This document shows positions 37,459-37,868 of a DNA stretch of 64,000 nt, one piece after another. A program made the translations under genes and the position numbers. This stretch comes from Phymorhynchus buccinoides (taxonomy: Eukaryota; Mollusca; Gastropoda; Neogastropoda; Raphitomidae). The notes under the pieces are model-generated. The model made no database searches, was not told the DNA's origin, and saw only the letters and a list, made by a program, of their open reading frames with translations. Numbering within the stretch: the first letter of the stretch is position 1; every line of letters starts with the position of its first letter. The stretch spans positions 33,275,932 through 33,339,931 of the forward strand of contig CM065682.1 of assembly GCA_017654935.2 (NCBI GenBank), in the 5' to 3' direction.

Positions 37459-37868
37459 AAGAAAGAGAGAGATTTGATTGATTGAAAAATTGTTCAAAAT
37501 AAAGTATTAGAGATAGATGAATTCTGTTTTTTGCCTGTTAATCTCTGGCCTTTCTGAAAATATGAATAAGTCAAAAGTGATCATTTACGACATTAGCCTG
37601 GTTTTCCTGTGCTGCATCACATATGTTCATGCAATGTATTTTTGCCATTTTGTTCCCACAGGGGCTAGGCAACATTGCCATTATCAGTGCCTCCATCGGT
37701 CAGACCAACTCGGCCACAGAGCTGGCGGAGAAATCCGGCATGAAGATTTCGCTGATCCAGTCCAGTGTGGACAAACATGTGGACAAAAAGATCCCCACCC
37801 CCACCCCCACCCCCGGTCAGCCCACCGCAGACAACCTGAAAAACCAAGGTTCTACGGAGATCTTGTAA
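390..37868 (+). CDS. ZZEF1: ZZEF1-like protein, 3' half of gene (28 exons seen)
   Basis: Multi-exon gene for a zinc finger ZZ-type and EF-hand domain protein; only the part from just before the ZZ fingers to the stop lies here. Exons total 3,798 nt (about 1,265 codons), close to what I recall for vertebrate ZZEF1 beyond the same point. Order: lead-in with CSKGPCGFNSWYSQKE (exon 1), ZZ finger 1 (exons 2-3), ZZ finger 2 (exons 4-5), a long mainly helical region (6-15), a lysine-rich then very acidic linker (16), a UBA/CUE-like helix pair (17), a variable linker and basic helix (18-21), helices (22), a beta-rich domain with PGASFLTITFDSK and WGYKFTVVAG (23-25), helices with a low-complexity insert (26-27) and a Pro/Thr-rich tail (28). 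Human ZZEF1 is reported as a nuclear histone-tail reader through its ZZ fingers; role here is inferred by homology. The EF-hand and DOC/APC10 parts lie upstream. One junction (exon 20 to 21) does not keep frame. Confidence 0.9.
554..1775 (+). repeat. 130-bp tandem array of exon 1's 3' edge
   Basis: About nine units of near-perfect 130-bp period; clear repeats occur at 847, 977, 1107, 1237 and 1367. Each unit has about 67 bp of TTGTATTG-rich intron plus the last 63-70 bases of exon 1, still translating as GPCGFNSWYSQKE(G/D)AAKEERK and ending at the same AAAG|GT donor. The outermost units are more diverged (GTAAGCTCC at 608; ATCTGCGAC at 1713), and the central ones nearly identical. Confidence 0.9.
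1776..2157. repeat. Intron with dispersed fragments and stray exon-edge copy
   Basis: Contains an (AT)n run at about 1839-1853, a fragment (GTCGAGGTCCGAAGTCGG) resembling 14,850-14,900, and at about 2030-2110 one more diverged copy of the 130-bp unit with GACCCTGCGGCTTCAGCAGC. Confidence 0.5.
2162..2537. repeat. CT microsatellite cluster with exon 2 edge remnants
   Basis: Three CT tracts (2162-2219, 2301-2360, 2440-2494) and a poly-C tract (2361-2376). Between them are short pieces resembling the start of exon 2: GGCTAGGTTCTGAGACCTG (just before the first tract), GTCGCCAGGTTCTGAGACC (about 2226) and the longer copy at 2378-2437. Confidence 0.8.
2378..2437 (+). repeat. Diverged copy of exon 2 acceptor and exon head
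   Basis: ACTGTTACTGTGTTGCAGGC then CATTTAAGATTTGTGGCC matches 3142-3202 (acceptor plus start of exon 2) with several substitutions, including a TAA in the reading frame. It is not a usable exon, but is one of many exon-edge copies in this gene. Confidence 0.7.
2828..3104 (-). mobile_element. tRNA-derived SINE, reverse orientation
   Basis: Reverse complement of the SINE at 60,810-61,198. The tRNA-like head lies at the right end (B box seen as GGTTCGAACTCGGG, A-box region GCTCTACCAATGTGCCA). The body contains TCGTCTCATCCGAAAGACTC, and the 3' tail reads TATTAGGTACTTTATAATC on this strand. The box order matches a tRNA-derived SINE; family name not assigned. Confidence 0.8.
3164..3305 (+). CDS. 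ZZEF1: ZZEF1-like exon 2: ZZ finger 1, first part
   Basis: Acceptor TGTTGCAG (to 3163), donor GGTCAT from 3306. Phase 0 in, phase 1 out. It encodes the first zinc ligands of ZZ1: C-D-G-C, then C-F-Q-C, D-M-D-L-C-T-T-C-Y. The donor GTCATT is weak, but phase matches exon 3. Confidence 0.9.
3381..3554. mobile_element. Tigger/pogo-like MITE flanked by TA
   Basis: Terminal inverted repeats CAGTGGAACCTCCCTTATAA and its complement GGAAGGTTCCACTG, flanked by TA at 3379-3380 and 3555-3556. The inside holds several internal repeats of GGTCTTATAA. A second copy lies at 31,075-31,240. No coding capacity. Confidence 0.85.
3697..3851 (+). repeat. 106-bp duplication of exon 3 acceptor region
   Basis: CCAGTTGAAAGGGGAAAATG at 3697 recurs at 3803. 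Both copies run through TGTTGTGGGCAG|GTGGAGTGAAGCCA into exon 3 sequence. The upstream copy has lost bases (AAGCCAAGGGATCATCACG) and goes to a stop (GATGACTGA). The downstream copy is the real exon. Confidence 0.85.
3852..3906 (+). CDS. ZZEF1: ZZEF1-like exon 3: ZZ finger 1, histidine part
   Basis: 55-nt exon; acceptor GTGGGCAG, donor GTGAGT (strong). Enters phase 1, leaves phase 2. It encodes GGVKPEGDHHDDHDFVHLL and so supplies the His ligands that close ZZ1. It is shorter than the usual open-frame cut-off and was found because exons 2 and 4 do not join in frame without it. Confidence 0.9.
4124..4140. repeat. Poly-C tract
   Basis: A run of about 17 C residues in intron 3; no gene content. 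Confidence 0.9.
4247..4533. mobile_element. piggyBac-like MITE (CCCTCTTGCATTC termini)
   Basis: TTAA at 4243-4246 is followed by CCCTCTTGCATTC; the right end is GAATGCAAGAGGG followed by TTGA (one mismatch to the TTAA target). The inverted termini starting CCC next to TTAA are the piggyBac pattern. No transposase is encoded. It contains an internal short duplication (GGCTGATTTTGGCTGGCTTG). Confidence 0.7.
4728..4882 (+). mobile_element. A-tailed retroposon fragment
   Basis: Sequence from about GATTCGCTCCCCTTGAACTG to AGAAGATGGGACAGC, ending in a run of about 21 A. The same sequence appears reversed at 20,107-20,255, so it is a dispersed element; the A tail marks its 3' end. Confidence 0.7.
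5138..5251 (+). CDS. ZZEF1: ZZEF1-like exon 4: ZZ finger 2, first part
   Basis: Acceptor ATTCCAG, donor GTTAGT. Phase 2 in and out. It encodes YKCNKCQAFIVG, HCNNCEDFDLCLGCH and TRGKFPSG: the C-x2-C, C-N-N-C and D-L-C-x2-C ligands of the second ZZ finger. Confidence 0.92.
5338..5520. repeat. TG and GA microsatellites
   Basis: (TG)n at about 5336-5388 and (GA)n at about 5448-5511 just after exon 4. Open frames here are repeat by-products. Confidence 0.95.
5815..6060. repeat. Dispersed repeat, copy 1
   Basis: GATATTTCGGCGAATGC ... AGCAAAAGGAGCAAAA ... CAATGACGTTGCAGTTTGTT is repeated at about 53,520-53,780 with the same spacing. Class unknown; no coding potential. Confidence 0.7.
6277..6320 (+). 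CDS. ZZEF1: ZZEF1-like exon 5: end of ZZ finger 2
   Basis: 44-nt exon; acceptor TTTGTTGCAG, donor GTAAGT (consensus). Phase 2 in, 1 out. It encodes HLASHDVTEIPMVK; H-x3-H is the final zinc-ligand pair of ZZ2. Confidence 0.9.
6552..6592 (+). repeat. Diverged upstream copy of exon 6 acceptor and head
   Basis: TTCTTGCAG|TGCGGAATTCCCAGTCTAA corresponds to the exon 6 start TTTTTTCAG|TGCGCAACTCTCAGTCGAC 1.26 kb downstream and translates as VRNSQSK in the same frame. Shorter echoes (CAAACTCTCTGTACAATTTT near 7357; GAGCAACTCTTTGG near 7771) lie between. Confidence 0.6.
6685..7287. mobile_element. Tigger/pogo-like non-autonomous element (603 bp)
   Basis: Termini CAGTCGACCCCCTCTTTTAA and GAGGGGGTCGACTG, flanked by TA (6683-6684 and 7288-7289). 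Inside are several GGTCGTAAA/GGTCTTAAA repeats and a 16-bp triplet repeat (TCGCGAGATCGGACCC) near 6959-7010. No transposase frame seen. Confidence 0.75.
7820..8044 (+). CDS. ZZEF1: ZZEF1-like exon 6
   Basis: Acceptor TTTTTTTCAG, donor GTGAGA. Phase 1 in and out. It encodes the segment after ZZ2: RNSQSTDSLIKAYIHQHLWL through VKIAAQLQHRCISIVAHCLE to TVPQDAD. The acceptor and change in base composition exclude upstream extension of the open frame; sequence after 8,045 is repeat. Confidence 0.9.
8062..8425 (+). mobile_element. Dispersed SINE-like element with GAA tail, copy 1
   Basis: Begins with a Tigger-like fragment (CTGTGGAACCTCCCTGCTAA), then GGGGATACCGGGGGGTC ... GTCCATTCTCCTGCC ... TGAGCGATCGAAGAAGAAG. 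The body recurs at 11,598-11,835 and 16,535-16,860 and in reverse at 20,987-21,165. The shared (GAA)n end suggests a retroposed family. Confidence 0.65.
8436..8656. mobile_element. Foldback MITE, 221 bp
   Basis: AAGGGCCTGCTACACTG / GATTCGCTGTCAATG / GTGACGATG on the left is mirrored by CATCGTCACAATC / CATTGACAGCGAATC / AGTGTAACCAGCCCTT on the right, leaving a short loop. The structure is one long imperfect hairpin. Confidence 0.8.
8657..9150. other. Intron 6, low-information stretch
   Basis: Poly-C near 8690-8703, a Tigger-like fragment near 8730-8815 (CACCTCCCTATTAGACC) and AT-rich sequence containing TTAACTTATTCAG; nothing coding. Confidence 0.5.
9175..9475. mobile_element. Foldback element, about 300 bp
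   Basis: GTCGTACAGCTATCCAACTGTGAC on the left pairs with GTCACAGTTGGATAGTCGTGCGAC on the right, and ATGAAATCCTACCTATAC pairs with a GTAGGATTTCAT stretch inside. A related right half lies at 31,995-32,130. Confidence 0.75.
9520..9950. repeat. (AAT)n / CGCTTTACAA fragment and CA-rich repeat
   Basis: AATAATAATAATAA is followed by TATAGCGCATTTTATCGAGC and AAAGCGCTTTACAATC, a motif often seen at ends of dispersed repeats in marine invertebrates. It is followed by about 350 bp of degenerate ACACAC sequence. Confidence 0.6.
9996..10132 (+). CDS. ZZEF1: ZZEF1-like exon 7
   Basis: Acceptor TTGTTGCGTAG, donor GTGAGA. Phase 1 in, 0 out. It encodes DVIVDGTPNLRMSTLPIETR and QERIMGLLGAMIPPKDK. No paralogue seen. 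Confidence 0.88.
10133..10600. repeat. GA-rich low complexity
   Basis: Long interrupted (GA)n and GGGA/AAGG sequence immediately after the exon 7 donor, extending to about 10,570. Confidence 0.9.
11002..11072 (+). CDS. ZZEF1: ZZEF1-like exon 8
   Basis: 71 nt; acceptor TGATGGCAG, donor GTAAGT. Phase 0 in, 2 out. It encodes DSASESSFVFSDESFINLLL and KVS. Confidence 0.88.
11136..11323. mobile_element. Foldback MITE, copy 1
   Basis: AGATTCCGTGCGGAAACCCG / AATAAGTACAAGAAAGAAGG is mirrored by CCCTTCTTTTTATTTACGGG / GCATGGGATTTCCGCATG; outer parts GTATGTACAC and GTGTACGAGGCCTTA. A second copy with the same plan is at 38,761-38,956. Confidence 0.75.
11598..11835 (+). mobile_element. Dispersed SINE-like element, copy 2
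   Basis: Matches 8,195-8,425 base for base over long stretches (CAAGAAACACTTTCAAAA, CGCATAATGGCAGAATGACG) and ends in CAAAGAATAATAATAAT rather than (GAA)n. Confidence 0.75.
11952..12427 (+). repeat. 48-bp tandem array duplicating the exon 9 acceptor
   Basis: About ten units of 48 bp (TTGTGATTAATTGTGCAATG ... TTTTGGGTGCGTTGCAGAGG). Each unit ends in GTTGCAG|AGG, a copy of the ATTGCAG|AGG acceptor of exon 9. The last unit (TTGGGCGTATTGCAG) leads into the exon. The 48-bp length keeps minus-strand frames open; these are not genes. Confidence 0.9.
12428..12509 (+). CDS. ZZEF1: ZZEF1-like exon 9
   Basis: Acceptor GTATTGCAG, donor GTGAAT. Phase 2 in, 0 out. It encodes (K)GDSGHDNNCQHLAMGLLARV and LSTSDTK. 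Its acceptor is the last of about ten tandem look-alikes. Confidence 0.88.
12510..13278. other. Intron 9, one shared block
   Basis: Mostly unremarkable. The block at about 13,090-13,170 (TCAAATTTTTGCATTG, AGCAACATTCTGCC, AGGGTTAGGATCAG) is shared with 37,045-37,120, so it belongs to a dispersed family. Confidence 0.5.
13279..13367 (+). CDS. ZZEF1: ZZEF1-like exon 10
   Basis: Acceptor TTTGGCGCAG, donor GTGAGT. Phase 0 in, 2 out. It encodes MAMAEEKGGMAAGQETIAHF and FKAGADAIDS. Confidence 0.88.
13535..13685. repeat. GAT/GCT-rich triplet repeat
   Basis: Interrupted (GAT)n and GCTGCTG runs between exons 10 and 11. Acidic or leucine/alanine-rich open frames here are repeat by-products. Confidence 0.9.
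13707..13821 (+). CDS. ZZEF1: ZZEF1-like exon 11
   Basis: Acceptor CGTTGTTCAG, donor GTCAGG. Phase 2 in, 0 out. It encodes SNVEWASSVARLLGTLCKSS and VWCPFVHTHIAASIDSLRK. Confidence 0.9.
13931..14332. mobile_element. TIR MITE, 402 bp
   Basis: Near-perfect terminal inverted repeats of about 35 bp: TGTGACCTAGCACCATGAAA ... on the left, and TTAATGTCCCTTTCGTGG then TGCTAGGTCACA on the right. No open frame inside. Superfamily not assigned. Confidence 0.85.
14386..14516 (+). repeat. 73-bp duplication of exon 12 acceptor
   Basis: TGTCTGGACATTGTTTC ... GTTTGCAG|AAAGTTGACCGCT occurs at 14,386 and again at 14,459. The first copy carries the acceptor and the first 13 bases of exon 12, then returns to intron sequence. 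The two are identical, so recent. Confidence 0.9.
14517..14570 (+). CDS. ZZEF1: ZZEF1-like exon 12
   Basis: 54 nt; acceptor TTTGTTTGCAG, donor GTCAGT. Phase 0 in and out, so skipping it would keep frame. It encodes KVDRCSMYSLFVMAGFPE. Confidence 0.85.
14651..14907. mobile_element. Foldback/TIR element
   Basis: TTAAAGGTCTGTGTACACG on the left pairs with CGTGTACACATACCTTAA on the right; inside, ATTCACGAGATATTTC and GGCAACACAGTG are mirrored by CACTGTGTTGCC and GAAATATCTTGTGAAT. A segment GAGGTCCGAAGTGG also occurs near 1,861. Confidence 0.7.
15324..15455 (+). CDS. ZZEF1: ZZEF1-like exon 13
   Basis: Acceptor TGTTGCCCCAG, donor GTGAGC. Phase 0 in and out. It encodes VLSVGTLVQYCHTSLETKKG and VVIKHFTDKHQCLVVDLHSR (then KRYT), a beta-rich segment. 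Confidence 0.9.
15650..15810. mobile_element. Foldback element
   Basis: GAGGCTGTATCAGAC / CTGACTTTGTTG / GAGTTTCATTCAC on the left is mirrored by GTGAATGAAACTC / CAACAAAGTCA / GTCTGATGCGGCCTT on the right. One imperfect hairpin of about 160 bp in intron 13. Confidence 0.75.
16119..16230 (+). CDS. ZZEF1: ZZEF1-like exon 14
   Basis: Acceptor TTGTTTTTCAG, donor GTAGGA. Phase 0 in, 1 out. It encodes VKDQEVSCNNEVMELWEDGH and MTEFTAVIMETVAKIRA. The donor departs from consensus at +4/+5, but phase fits exon 15. Confidence 0.87.
16405..16860 (+). mobile_element. Dispersed SINE-like element with GAA tail, copy 3
   Basis: GGGGGGTCTTTCGTAAAAG and TTCTTGAAGTTCTGTGC-type sequence matches 8,145-8,270; the 3' end is GGAACGCAGAAGAAGAAG. 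The 5' part (16,405-16,535) is not in the other copies. Confidence 0.65.
16861..17881 (+). repeat. 110-bp array duplicating exon 15's 5' edge
   Basis: Nine upstream copies of CCCACAG|GTGAAGAGGTGGG ... CTGCACAACT|GTACTTAG; period 110 bp in the last copies and 91-116 bp in the first ones. Each holds a strong polypyrimidine tract and acceptor and the first 63 nt of exon-like sequence (69 in copies 2-3, 52 in copy 1). The copied exon piece lacks what follows LHN in the real exon. Confidence 0.92.
17882..18069 (+). CDS. ZZEF1: ZZEF1-like exon 15
   Basis: The last of ten similar acceptors (CCCCCCACAG). Donor GTGAGC. Phase 1 in, 0 out. It encodes (S)EEVGVEGLWVLGLVLKVLH then NLLQCSQLAHCPQVF, EFIQGLVFIASKG and SQHWILKDLE. 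It is chosen because only this copy continues past LHN in an open, conserved-looking frame and ends at a good donor. Confidence 0.9.
18085..18385. mobile_element. Dispersed element, copy 1 (partner at 40,040)
   Basis: GCATGGATGCTCCTTCTTGC, AATTGCCTGGAGCCGGCGTC and AATGTAGCACTTGTACTAG are all shared in order with 40,040-40,330. Ends CATGGATGCTCCT / AGGAGCACCCATG form a short inverted pair. It sits 15 bp after exon 15. Confidence 0.7.
18400..18740 (+). repeat. Diverged copies of exon 15's 3' edge
   Basis: Three or four degenerate echoes of the exon 15 end (real: GGCTTCAGCCAGCACTGG, CTCAAAGACCTCGAGGTGAG): 18,410-18,470 (CCAAGGACCTCGAGGTCAG), 18,530-18,570 (GAAAGACCTCCATTTTAG), 18,596-18,652 (AACGACCTCGAGGTGAACC), and a poor one near 18,690. 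None is an open exon. Confidence 0.7.
18747..18836. mobile_element. Short foldback, about 90 bp
   Basis: TTGAGGGGCATTTGC / AAGTGCTATCA pairs with TGATAGCACGCTTAGGC / GCAAATGCTCCTCAA around a short loop. Confidence 0.75.
19101..19376 (+). CDS. ZZEF1: ZZEF1-like exon 16: basic then acidic linker
   Basis: Acceptor CTATGCTCCAG, donor GTCAGT. Phase 0 in and out. It encodes VLSLNLYTPEDQPPAAKKAK, a Lys/Glu stretch, then an acidic run (about 20 of 26 residues Asp/Glu between SGED and FDDDN) and WEDDEATKDIFNKADSQTK. Likely a disordered linker. The acidic run comes from GAC/GAT/GAG repeats, so its length may be polymorphic. Confidence 0.9.
19377..19865 (+). repeat. 59-bp tandem array starting at exon 16 donor
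   Basis: Six near-identical units of 59 bp (TTGAAGTGGTTAGCGTTCTT ... TGCTGTGATGTCAGTGTGC), then two diverged units to 19,865. The unit boundary repeats the GTCAGT of the exon 16 donor, so each unit holds a donor look-alike (GATGTCAGT; GAGGTCAGT in the diverged units). Confidence 0.88.
19895..19995 (+). CDS. ZZEF1: ZZEF1-like exon 17: UBA/CUE-like helices
   Basis: Acceptor GTTGTTCAG, donor GTAAGT. Phase 0 in, 2 out. It encodes ALHQDLKIPMSVLHVLYDMH and EGNLEAIKKALVE. The order of hydrophobics and the N-x-E-x-A-x2 pattern resembles a UBA/CUE-type helix pair; inference only. Confidence 0.88.
20107..20500 (-). mobile_element. Retroposon fragment, reverse orientation
   Basis: 20,107-20,255 is the reverse complement of the A-tailed fragment at 4,728-4,860 (GGCCGTACAGTGGCGTTGC). 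Downstream sequence to about 20,500 probably belongs to the same longer element. No intact frame. Confidence 0.55.
20735..20940 (-). mobile_element. Second tRNA-derived SINE family, reverse
   Basis: On the minus strand the head reads GCCATGGCGTAGTGGTAATG (A-box like TGGCGTAGTGG) and GTTTGAATCCCACC (B box). This is a tRNA-like head distinct from the SINE at 60,810. The body runs to about 20,735. Confidence 0.65.
20987..21165 (-). mobile_element. Dispersed SINE-like element, reverse copy
   Basis: AGCACAGAACTTCC and TTGGTATCCCCATGGGG are reverse complements of parts of the family at 8,111-8,200; GA-rich sequence with CTTCTTCTG marks the tail side. Confidence 0.6.
21381..21599. mobile_element. 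piggyBac-like MITE, 219 bp
   Basis: TTAA|CCCTTTCACTGCC at the left and GGCAGTGAAAGGG|TTAA at the right: perfect 13-bp inverted termini with a TTAA on each side. No coding sequence. Confidence 0.85.
21778..21819 (+). CDS. ZZEF1: ZZEF1-like exon 18 (possible cassette exon)
   Basis: 42 nt; acceptor TTTTGTTTCAG, donor GTAGGT. Phase 2 in and out. It encodes NFENSPEITNFMEKW with its neighbours. Exon 17 also joins exon 19 in frame without it (giving LVEK-SNEDLP), so it is either a symmetric cassette exon or a chance match. Less certain than the others. Confidence 0.55.
22114..22334. mobile_element. piggyBac-like MITE
   Basis: TTAA|CCCTTTCACCGCC ... GGCGTAAGGG|TTAA. The inside shares GGAGGTAAGGATAGGCCT and AGACCCTATTTTC with the element at 31,474-31,694 in the opposite orientation. 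Confidence 0.75.
22613..22726 (+). CDS. ZZEF1: ZZEF1-like exon 19
   Basis: Acceptor CACCTCTGCAG, donor GTAGGG. Phase 2 in and out. It encodes SNEDLPSGGKSGETEVATQE then KVIDTGIYYHPDIGRIV. The first half looks like a flexible linker, the second is well conserved in style. Confidence 0.85.
22762..23603 (+). mobile_element. Degenerate DNA transposon with BED-type zinc-finger remnant
   Basis: Inverted termini CATGGTTCGTGGGG / CCCCACGAACCATG with flanking CTTAGT on both sides. It contains many GGTCCTTT(T) repeats. The open stretch 23,172-23,400 reads EDIYKDWVRKVMDNKHAV then RCAYCEKNINI and LKQHAKTENHKKAE: C-x2-C ... H-x4/5-H, the N-terminal zinc-finger style of hAT-family transposases. No catalytic domain remains. 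Confidence 0.65.
24004..24225. mobile_element. piggyBac-like MITE
   Basis: TTAA|CCCCTTGACTGCCA ... TGGCAGTCAAGGGG|TTAA: perfect 14-bp inverted termini and TTAA on both sides. Confidence 0.85.
24811..24890 (-). mobile_element. SINE 3'-end fragment, reverse
   Basis: ATTAGGTACTTTATAGTC ... TGAAATTCGGGTTGCTCCCA ... GAGAGCGCATCACAGCC matches the 3' part of the SINE at 2,828-3,104. It ends about 35 bp before the exon 20 acceptor. Confidence 0.8.
24925..25096 (+). CDS. ZZEF1: ZZEF1-like exon 20
   Basis: Acceptor TTTGTCCAG, donor GTCTGA. Phase 2 in, 0 out. It encodes SNPQVANEETGDVHQDLFQP then SERLAGEMGEQRRNK and SAELLRKELQKQGRFASREM (LAK), a charged helix. Both ends are in the expected frame, but the exit phase does not fit exon 21. 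Its donor edge is copied many times downstream. Confidence 0.85.
25097..26640 (+). repeat. 43/67-bp minisatellite seeded at exon 20 donor
   Basis: About 30 units of GGTAGAAAACTGACCTTCAT / GGTTGGGCTTGGTTAAATTC, basic period 43 bp, with longer units carrying GTCTGAGGGAGGATG and GTTCAGGCAATAG. Most units restore CCAAG|GTCTGA or CCAAG|GTAGAA, a look-alike of the GCCAAG|GTCTGA donor of exon 20. Confidence 0.92.
26738..26807 (+). CDS. ZZEF1: ZZEF1-like exon 21 (5' boundary unresolved)
   Basis: The open frame LKSEDRVFAKCFSPRIEL then TPTIK ends in phase 0 at donor GTCAGT and joins exon 22 perfectly. The best acceptor (CTCTCTCAG at 26,737) would need one base from the previous exon, whereas exon 20 ends on a codon boundary. 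No AG upstream or inside gives the right phase. The exon is convincing but its start is not. Confidence 0.65.
26808..27568. other. Intron 21, no element recognised
   Basis: AT/CT-rich sequence with short poly-C. Short internal echoes such as TCTCAATTTCATATGG / CTCAATTTCATGTAG suggest an old duplication; nothing coding is supported. Confidence 0.4.
27569..27745 (+). CDS. ZZEF1: ZZEF1-like exon 22
   Basis: Acceptor GCTGATTCAG, donor GTACCG. Phase 0 in and out. It encodes LNLAISVLYSRHVLTGLLSQ, WPCDGPVINASLLGCKELHQ and IPCVLDLLFKADNRDCFKK. Confidence 0.92.
27746..28650. other. Intron 22, first part
   Basis: AT-rich, with an inverted pair near 27,810-27,890 (TTTCACCATATTTTG / ATATGGTGAAAT), a fragment CAGGGCTCCCAGTTTCAGG near 28,268 that resembles the MITE end at 34,319, and a G-rich tract near 28,316. 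The 146-aa frame at 28,224-28,664 has no splice support. Confidence 0.45.
28660..29262. mobile_element. Large inverted repeat, 600 bp
   Basis: CCTAACTCCCT and GGACCAACTGTCAATGCAG on the left pair with CTGCATTGACAGTTGGTCC and AGGGAGTTAGG on the right. A further inner pair is TCATGTTTAGGGTAAGTC / ACTTATCCTAAACATGA. The middle contains CT- and GA-rich tracts that can also pair. Confidence 0.75.
29300..30071 (+). repeat. Six diverged copies of exon 23's 5' edge
   Basis: TTCAG|GTGGTGGAGAAGGTGA-type acceptor plus exon head recurs at about 29,304, 29,430, 29,542, 29,638, 29,732 and 29,845, before the real one at 30,071. Between them is TACATCCCCACTCTCT ... GTTGGTGCTGTTTCAG. Copies carry frameshifts or stops (e.g. 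AAGAATAG at 29,861). Confidence 0.8.
30072..30265 (+). CDS. ZZEF1: ZZEF1-like exon 23: start of beta-rich domain
   Basis: Acceptor GCTGCTTCAG, donor GTGGGT. Phase 0 in, 2 out. It encodes VVEKVIEHCDLGSLVPMAFT, ASQFMEEVTLSSVVKESQHN and VEKVQLPGASFLTITFDS. The PGA-x2-L-x2-x-FD motif begins the beta-sandwich-like domain typical of the ZZEF1 C-terminal part. Confidence 0.92.
30476..30960 (+). repeat. Diverged copies of exon 23's 3' edge in GA-rich sequence
   Basis: 30,480-30,577 copies about 95 bases of the exon 23 end (GAGAGCCAGCACAACTAGAC; CCTCCTTCCTTACTATC; GACAGTAAGTG). Two shorter copies follow at 30,642-30,680 (CTTCAACAGTAAATGGGTGG) and 30,738-30,780 (CTTTGAGAATAAGTGGGTGG), separated by (GA)n. 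They contain stops and are not exons. Confidence 0.8.
31075..31240. mobile_element. Tigger/pogo-like MITE, copy 2
   Basis: CAGTGGAACCTCTCTTATAA ... GGGAGGTTCGACTG with TA on each side (31,073-31,074; 31,241-31,242). Closely similar throughout to 3,381-3,554. Confidence 0.85.
31283..31398 (+). CDS. ZZEF1: ZZEF1-like exon 24
   Basis: Acceptor AAATTCGCAG, donor GTGAGG. Phase 2 in, 1 out. It encodes (K)CSTAVDSDILQFSTSEDFS then KDMHAFSGARPRWNSFQVP. C-S-T-A-x2-S-D-x-L-x-F continues the beta-rich domain begun in exon 23. Confidence 0.92.
31474..31694. mobile_element. piggyBac-like MITE
   Basis: TTAA|CCCTTTCGCCACCAGCC ... GTCGGTTAAAGGG|TTAA. The inside (CAAAATATTTCCATTAAGCTT, AGGCCTATCCTTACC, TGACATGGGTGCTAA) matches 36,707-36,944 and, reversed, 22,114-22,334. 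Confidence 0.8.
31985..32340. repeat. Foldback half and degenerate 18-bp tandem repeats
   Basis: 31,995-32,130 matches the right half of the foldback at 9,175-9,475 (TAGGATTTCGTCACATTC; TTTGATAGTCGTACGATTG). 32,155-32,335 is a degenerate array of GTCCCCGTCTCTATTAT / ATGTGTCCC units. Confidence 0.65.
32405..34151 (+). repeat. 145-bp array duplicating exon 25's 5' edge
   Basis: Twelve upstream copies; acceptor ends at about 32,418 (TAG form), 32,560, 32,701, 32,846, then every 145 bp to 34,006. Each has GGGTGTGCAG|GCGACTCGATCTAC ... GGGGGACAGTTTCAACT|GTACAAGTTCACGG and intron with (GAT)n. Units are nearly identical. Versus the real exon, about 13 bp are missing after TTCA(A/G), creating the CT|GTACAAG sequence. 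Confidence 0.93.
34152..34302 (+). CDS. ZZEF1: ZZEF1-like exon 25
   Basis: The last of 13 similar acceptors (GGTGTGCAG); donor GTAAGA. Phase 1 in, 2 out. It encodes (G)DSIYYKFIMEGDSFSVSYW, GYKFTVVAGISDSFETGHTI and LQCILSSPMS. W-G-Y-K-F-T-V ends the beta-rich domain. Confidence 0.92.
34319..34535. mobile_element. hAT-like MITE, 217 bp
   Basis: CAGGGCTCCCAATCG ... CCCTGGGAGCCCTG: termini CAGGGCTCCC / GGGAGCCCTG, with GCTCA on both flanks. Repeats of AGGGTCC(C/T) inside. The CAGGG..CCCTG ends suggest the hAT superfamily. Confidence 0.7.
34536..35149. other. Intron 25, middle
   Basis: Contains TTAACTCACTCAGAA at about 34,651 and CTGAATGTGTTAA at about 35,107, possible ends of another TTAA-flanked element, and a hairpin GCGATCGGGCTCATGG / GAATGAGCCCGATCAGG. 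At 34,622 GCAGGATGCTGAAGCAG echoes the exon 26 start. Confidence 0.4.
35150..35368 (+). repeat. Tandem copies of exon 26 acceptor region
   Basis: Four or five 28-30 bp units (GCAGATCACTGAAGCAGTTT / GCTGATTTGA) resemble GCAGGTCCCTGAAGCTGGGC at exon 26. Then TTAATCAGAGACTTTATG / TGTGAAAACGTGTGG is duplicated as TTAATCGGAGACGTTATG / TGTGAAAACGTGCGCAG, the true acceptor. Confidence 0.75.
35369..35750 (+). CDS. ZZEF1: ZZEF1-like exon 26
   Basis: Largest exon (382 nt); acceptor ACGTGCGCAG, donor GTGAGT. Phase 2 in, 0 out. It encodes LSLKLGDIWRSLSTVACKQT, RLMAIQLLLSIVLLQLNNP, a Ser/Pro low-complexity insert (SSSSSSANHP, PPPLDPTPPP), LAIDLGLLRPLWNLYVKMTG, a Gly6 run and VVRALTELFLQVENLAL. The low-complexity parts are likely loops and probably lineage-specific. 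Confidence 0.92.
35778..36053. mobile_element. hAT-like MITE, 276 bp
   Basis: CAGACCTGCCTACCC ... GGGTAGGCAGGTCTG: 15-bp perfect inverted termini; flanking TGAGTG on both sides. Inside repeats of TACGG and AAATACGGAATTT. Just after exon 26. Confidence 0.8.
36245..36580. repeat. GAT-rich triplet repeat
   Basis: Interrupted (GAT)n with AATAGTGATGATG and ACAAAAAAAGATAATAG duplications, ending just before exon 27. Methionine-rich and isoleucine-rich frames here are artefacts. Confidence 0.9.
36600..36671 (+). CDS. ZZEF1: ZZEF1-like exon 27
   Basis: 72 nt; acceptor TGTGGCCAG, donor GTGACC. Phase 0 in and out. It encodes AWDMVDDYLAAMANVQDIKS and SLLQ, a helix. Confidence 0.9.
36707..36944. mobile_element. 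piggyBac-like MITE
   Basis: TTAA|CCCTTTCAACGCTAGCC ... GTGATGAAAGGG|TTAA; inside matches 31,474-31,694. Another CCCGTTCACTGCCAG terminus adjoins at 36,983 with a block shared with 13,090-13,170, so a second related element may abut. Confidence 0.8.
37141..37661. other. Last intron
   Basis: AT-rich with (GA)n at about 37,423-37,470; nothing else recognised. Ends in acceptor TGTTCCCACAG. Confidence 0.5.
37662..37868 (+). CDS. ZZEF1: ZZEF1-like last coding exon 28
   Basis: Acceptor TGTTCCCACAG; phase 0 in. It encodes GLGNIAIISASIGQTNSATE, LAEKSGMKISLIQSSVDKHV and a Pro/Thr tail (PTPTPTPGQPT), ending NQGSTEIL-stop (TAA). Its GC content drops sharply after the stop. Confidence 0.92.
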   Translation, partial: GLGNIAIISASIGQTNSATELAEKSGMKISLIQSSVDKHVDKKIPTPTPTPGQPTADNLKNQGSTEIL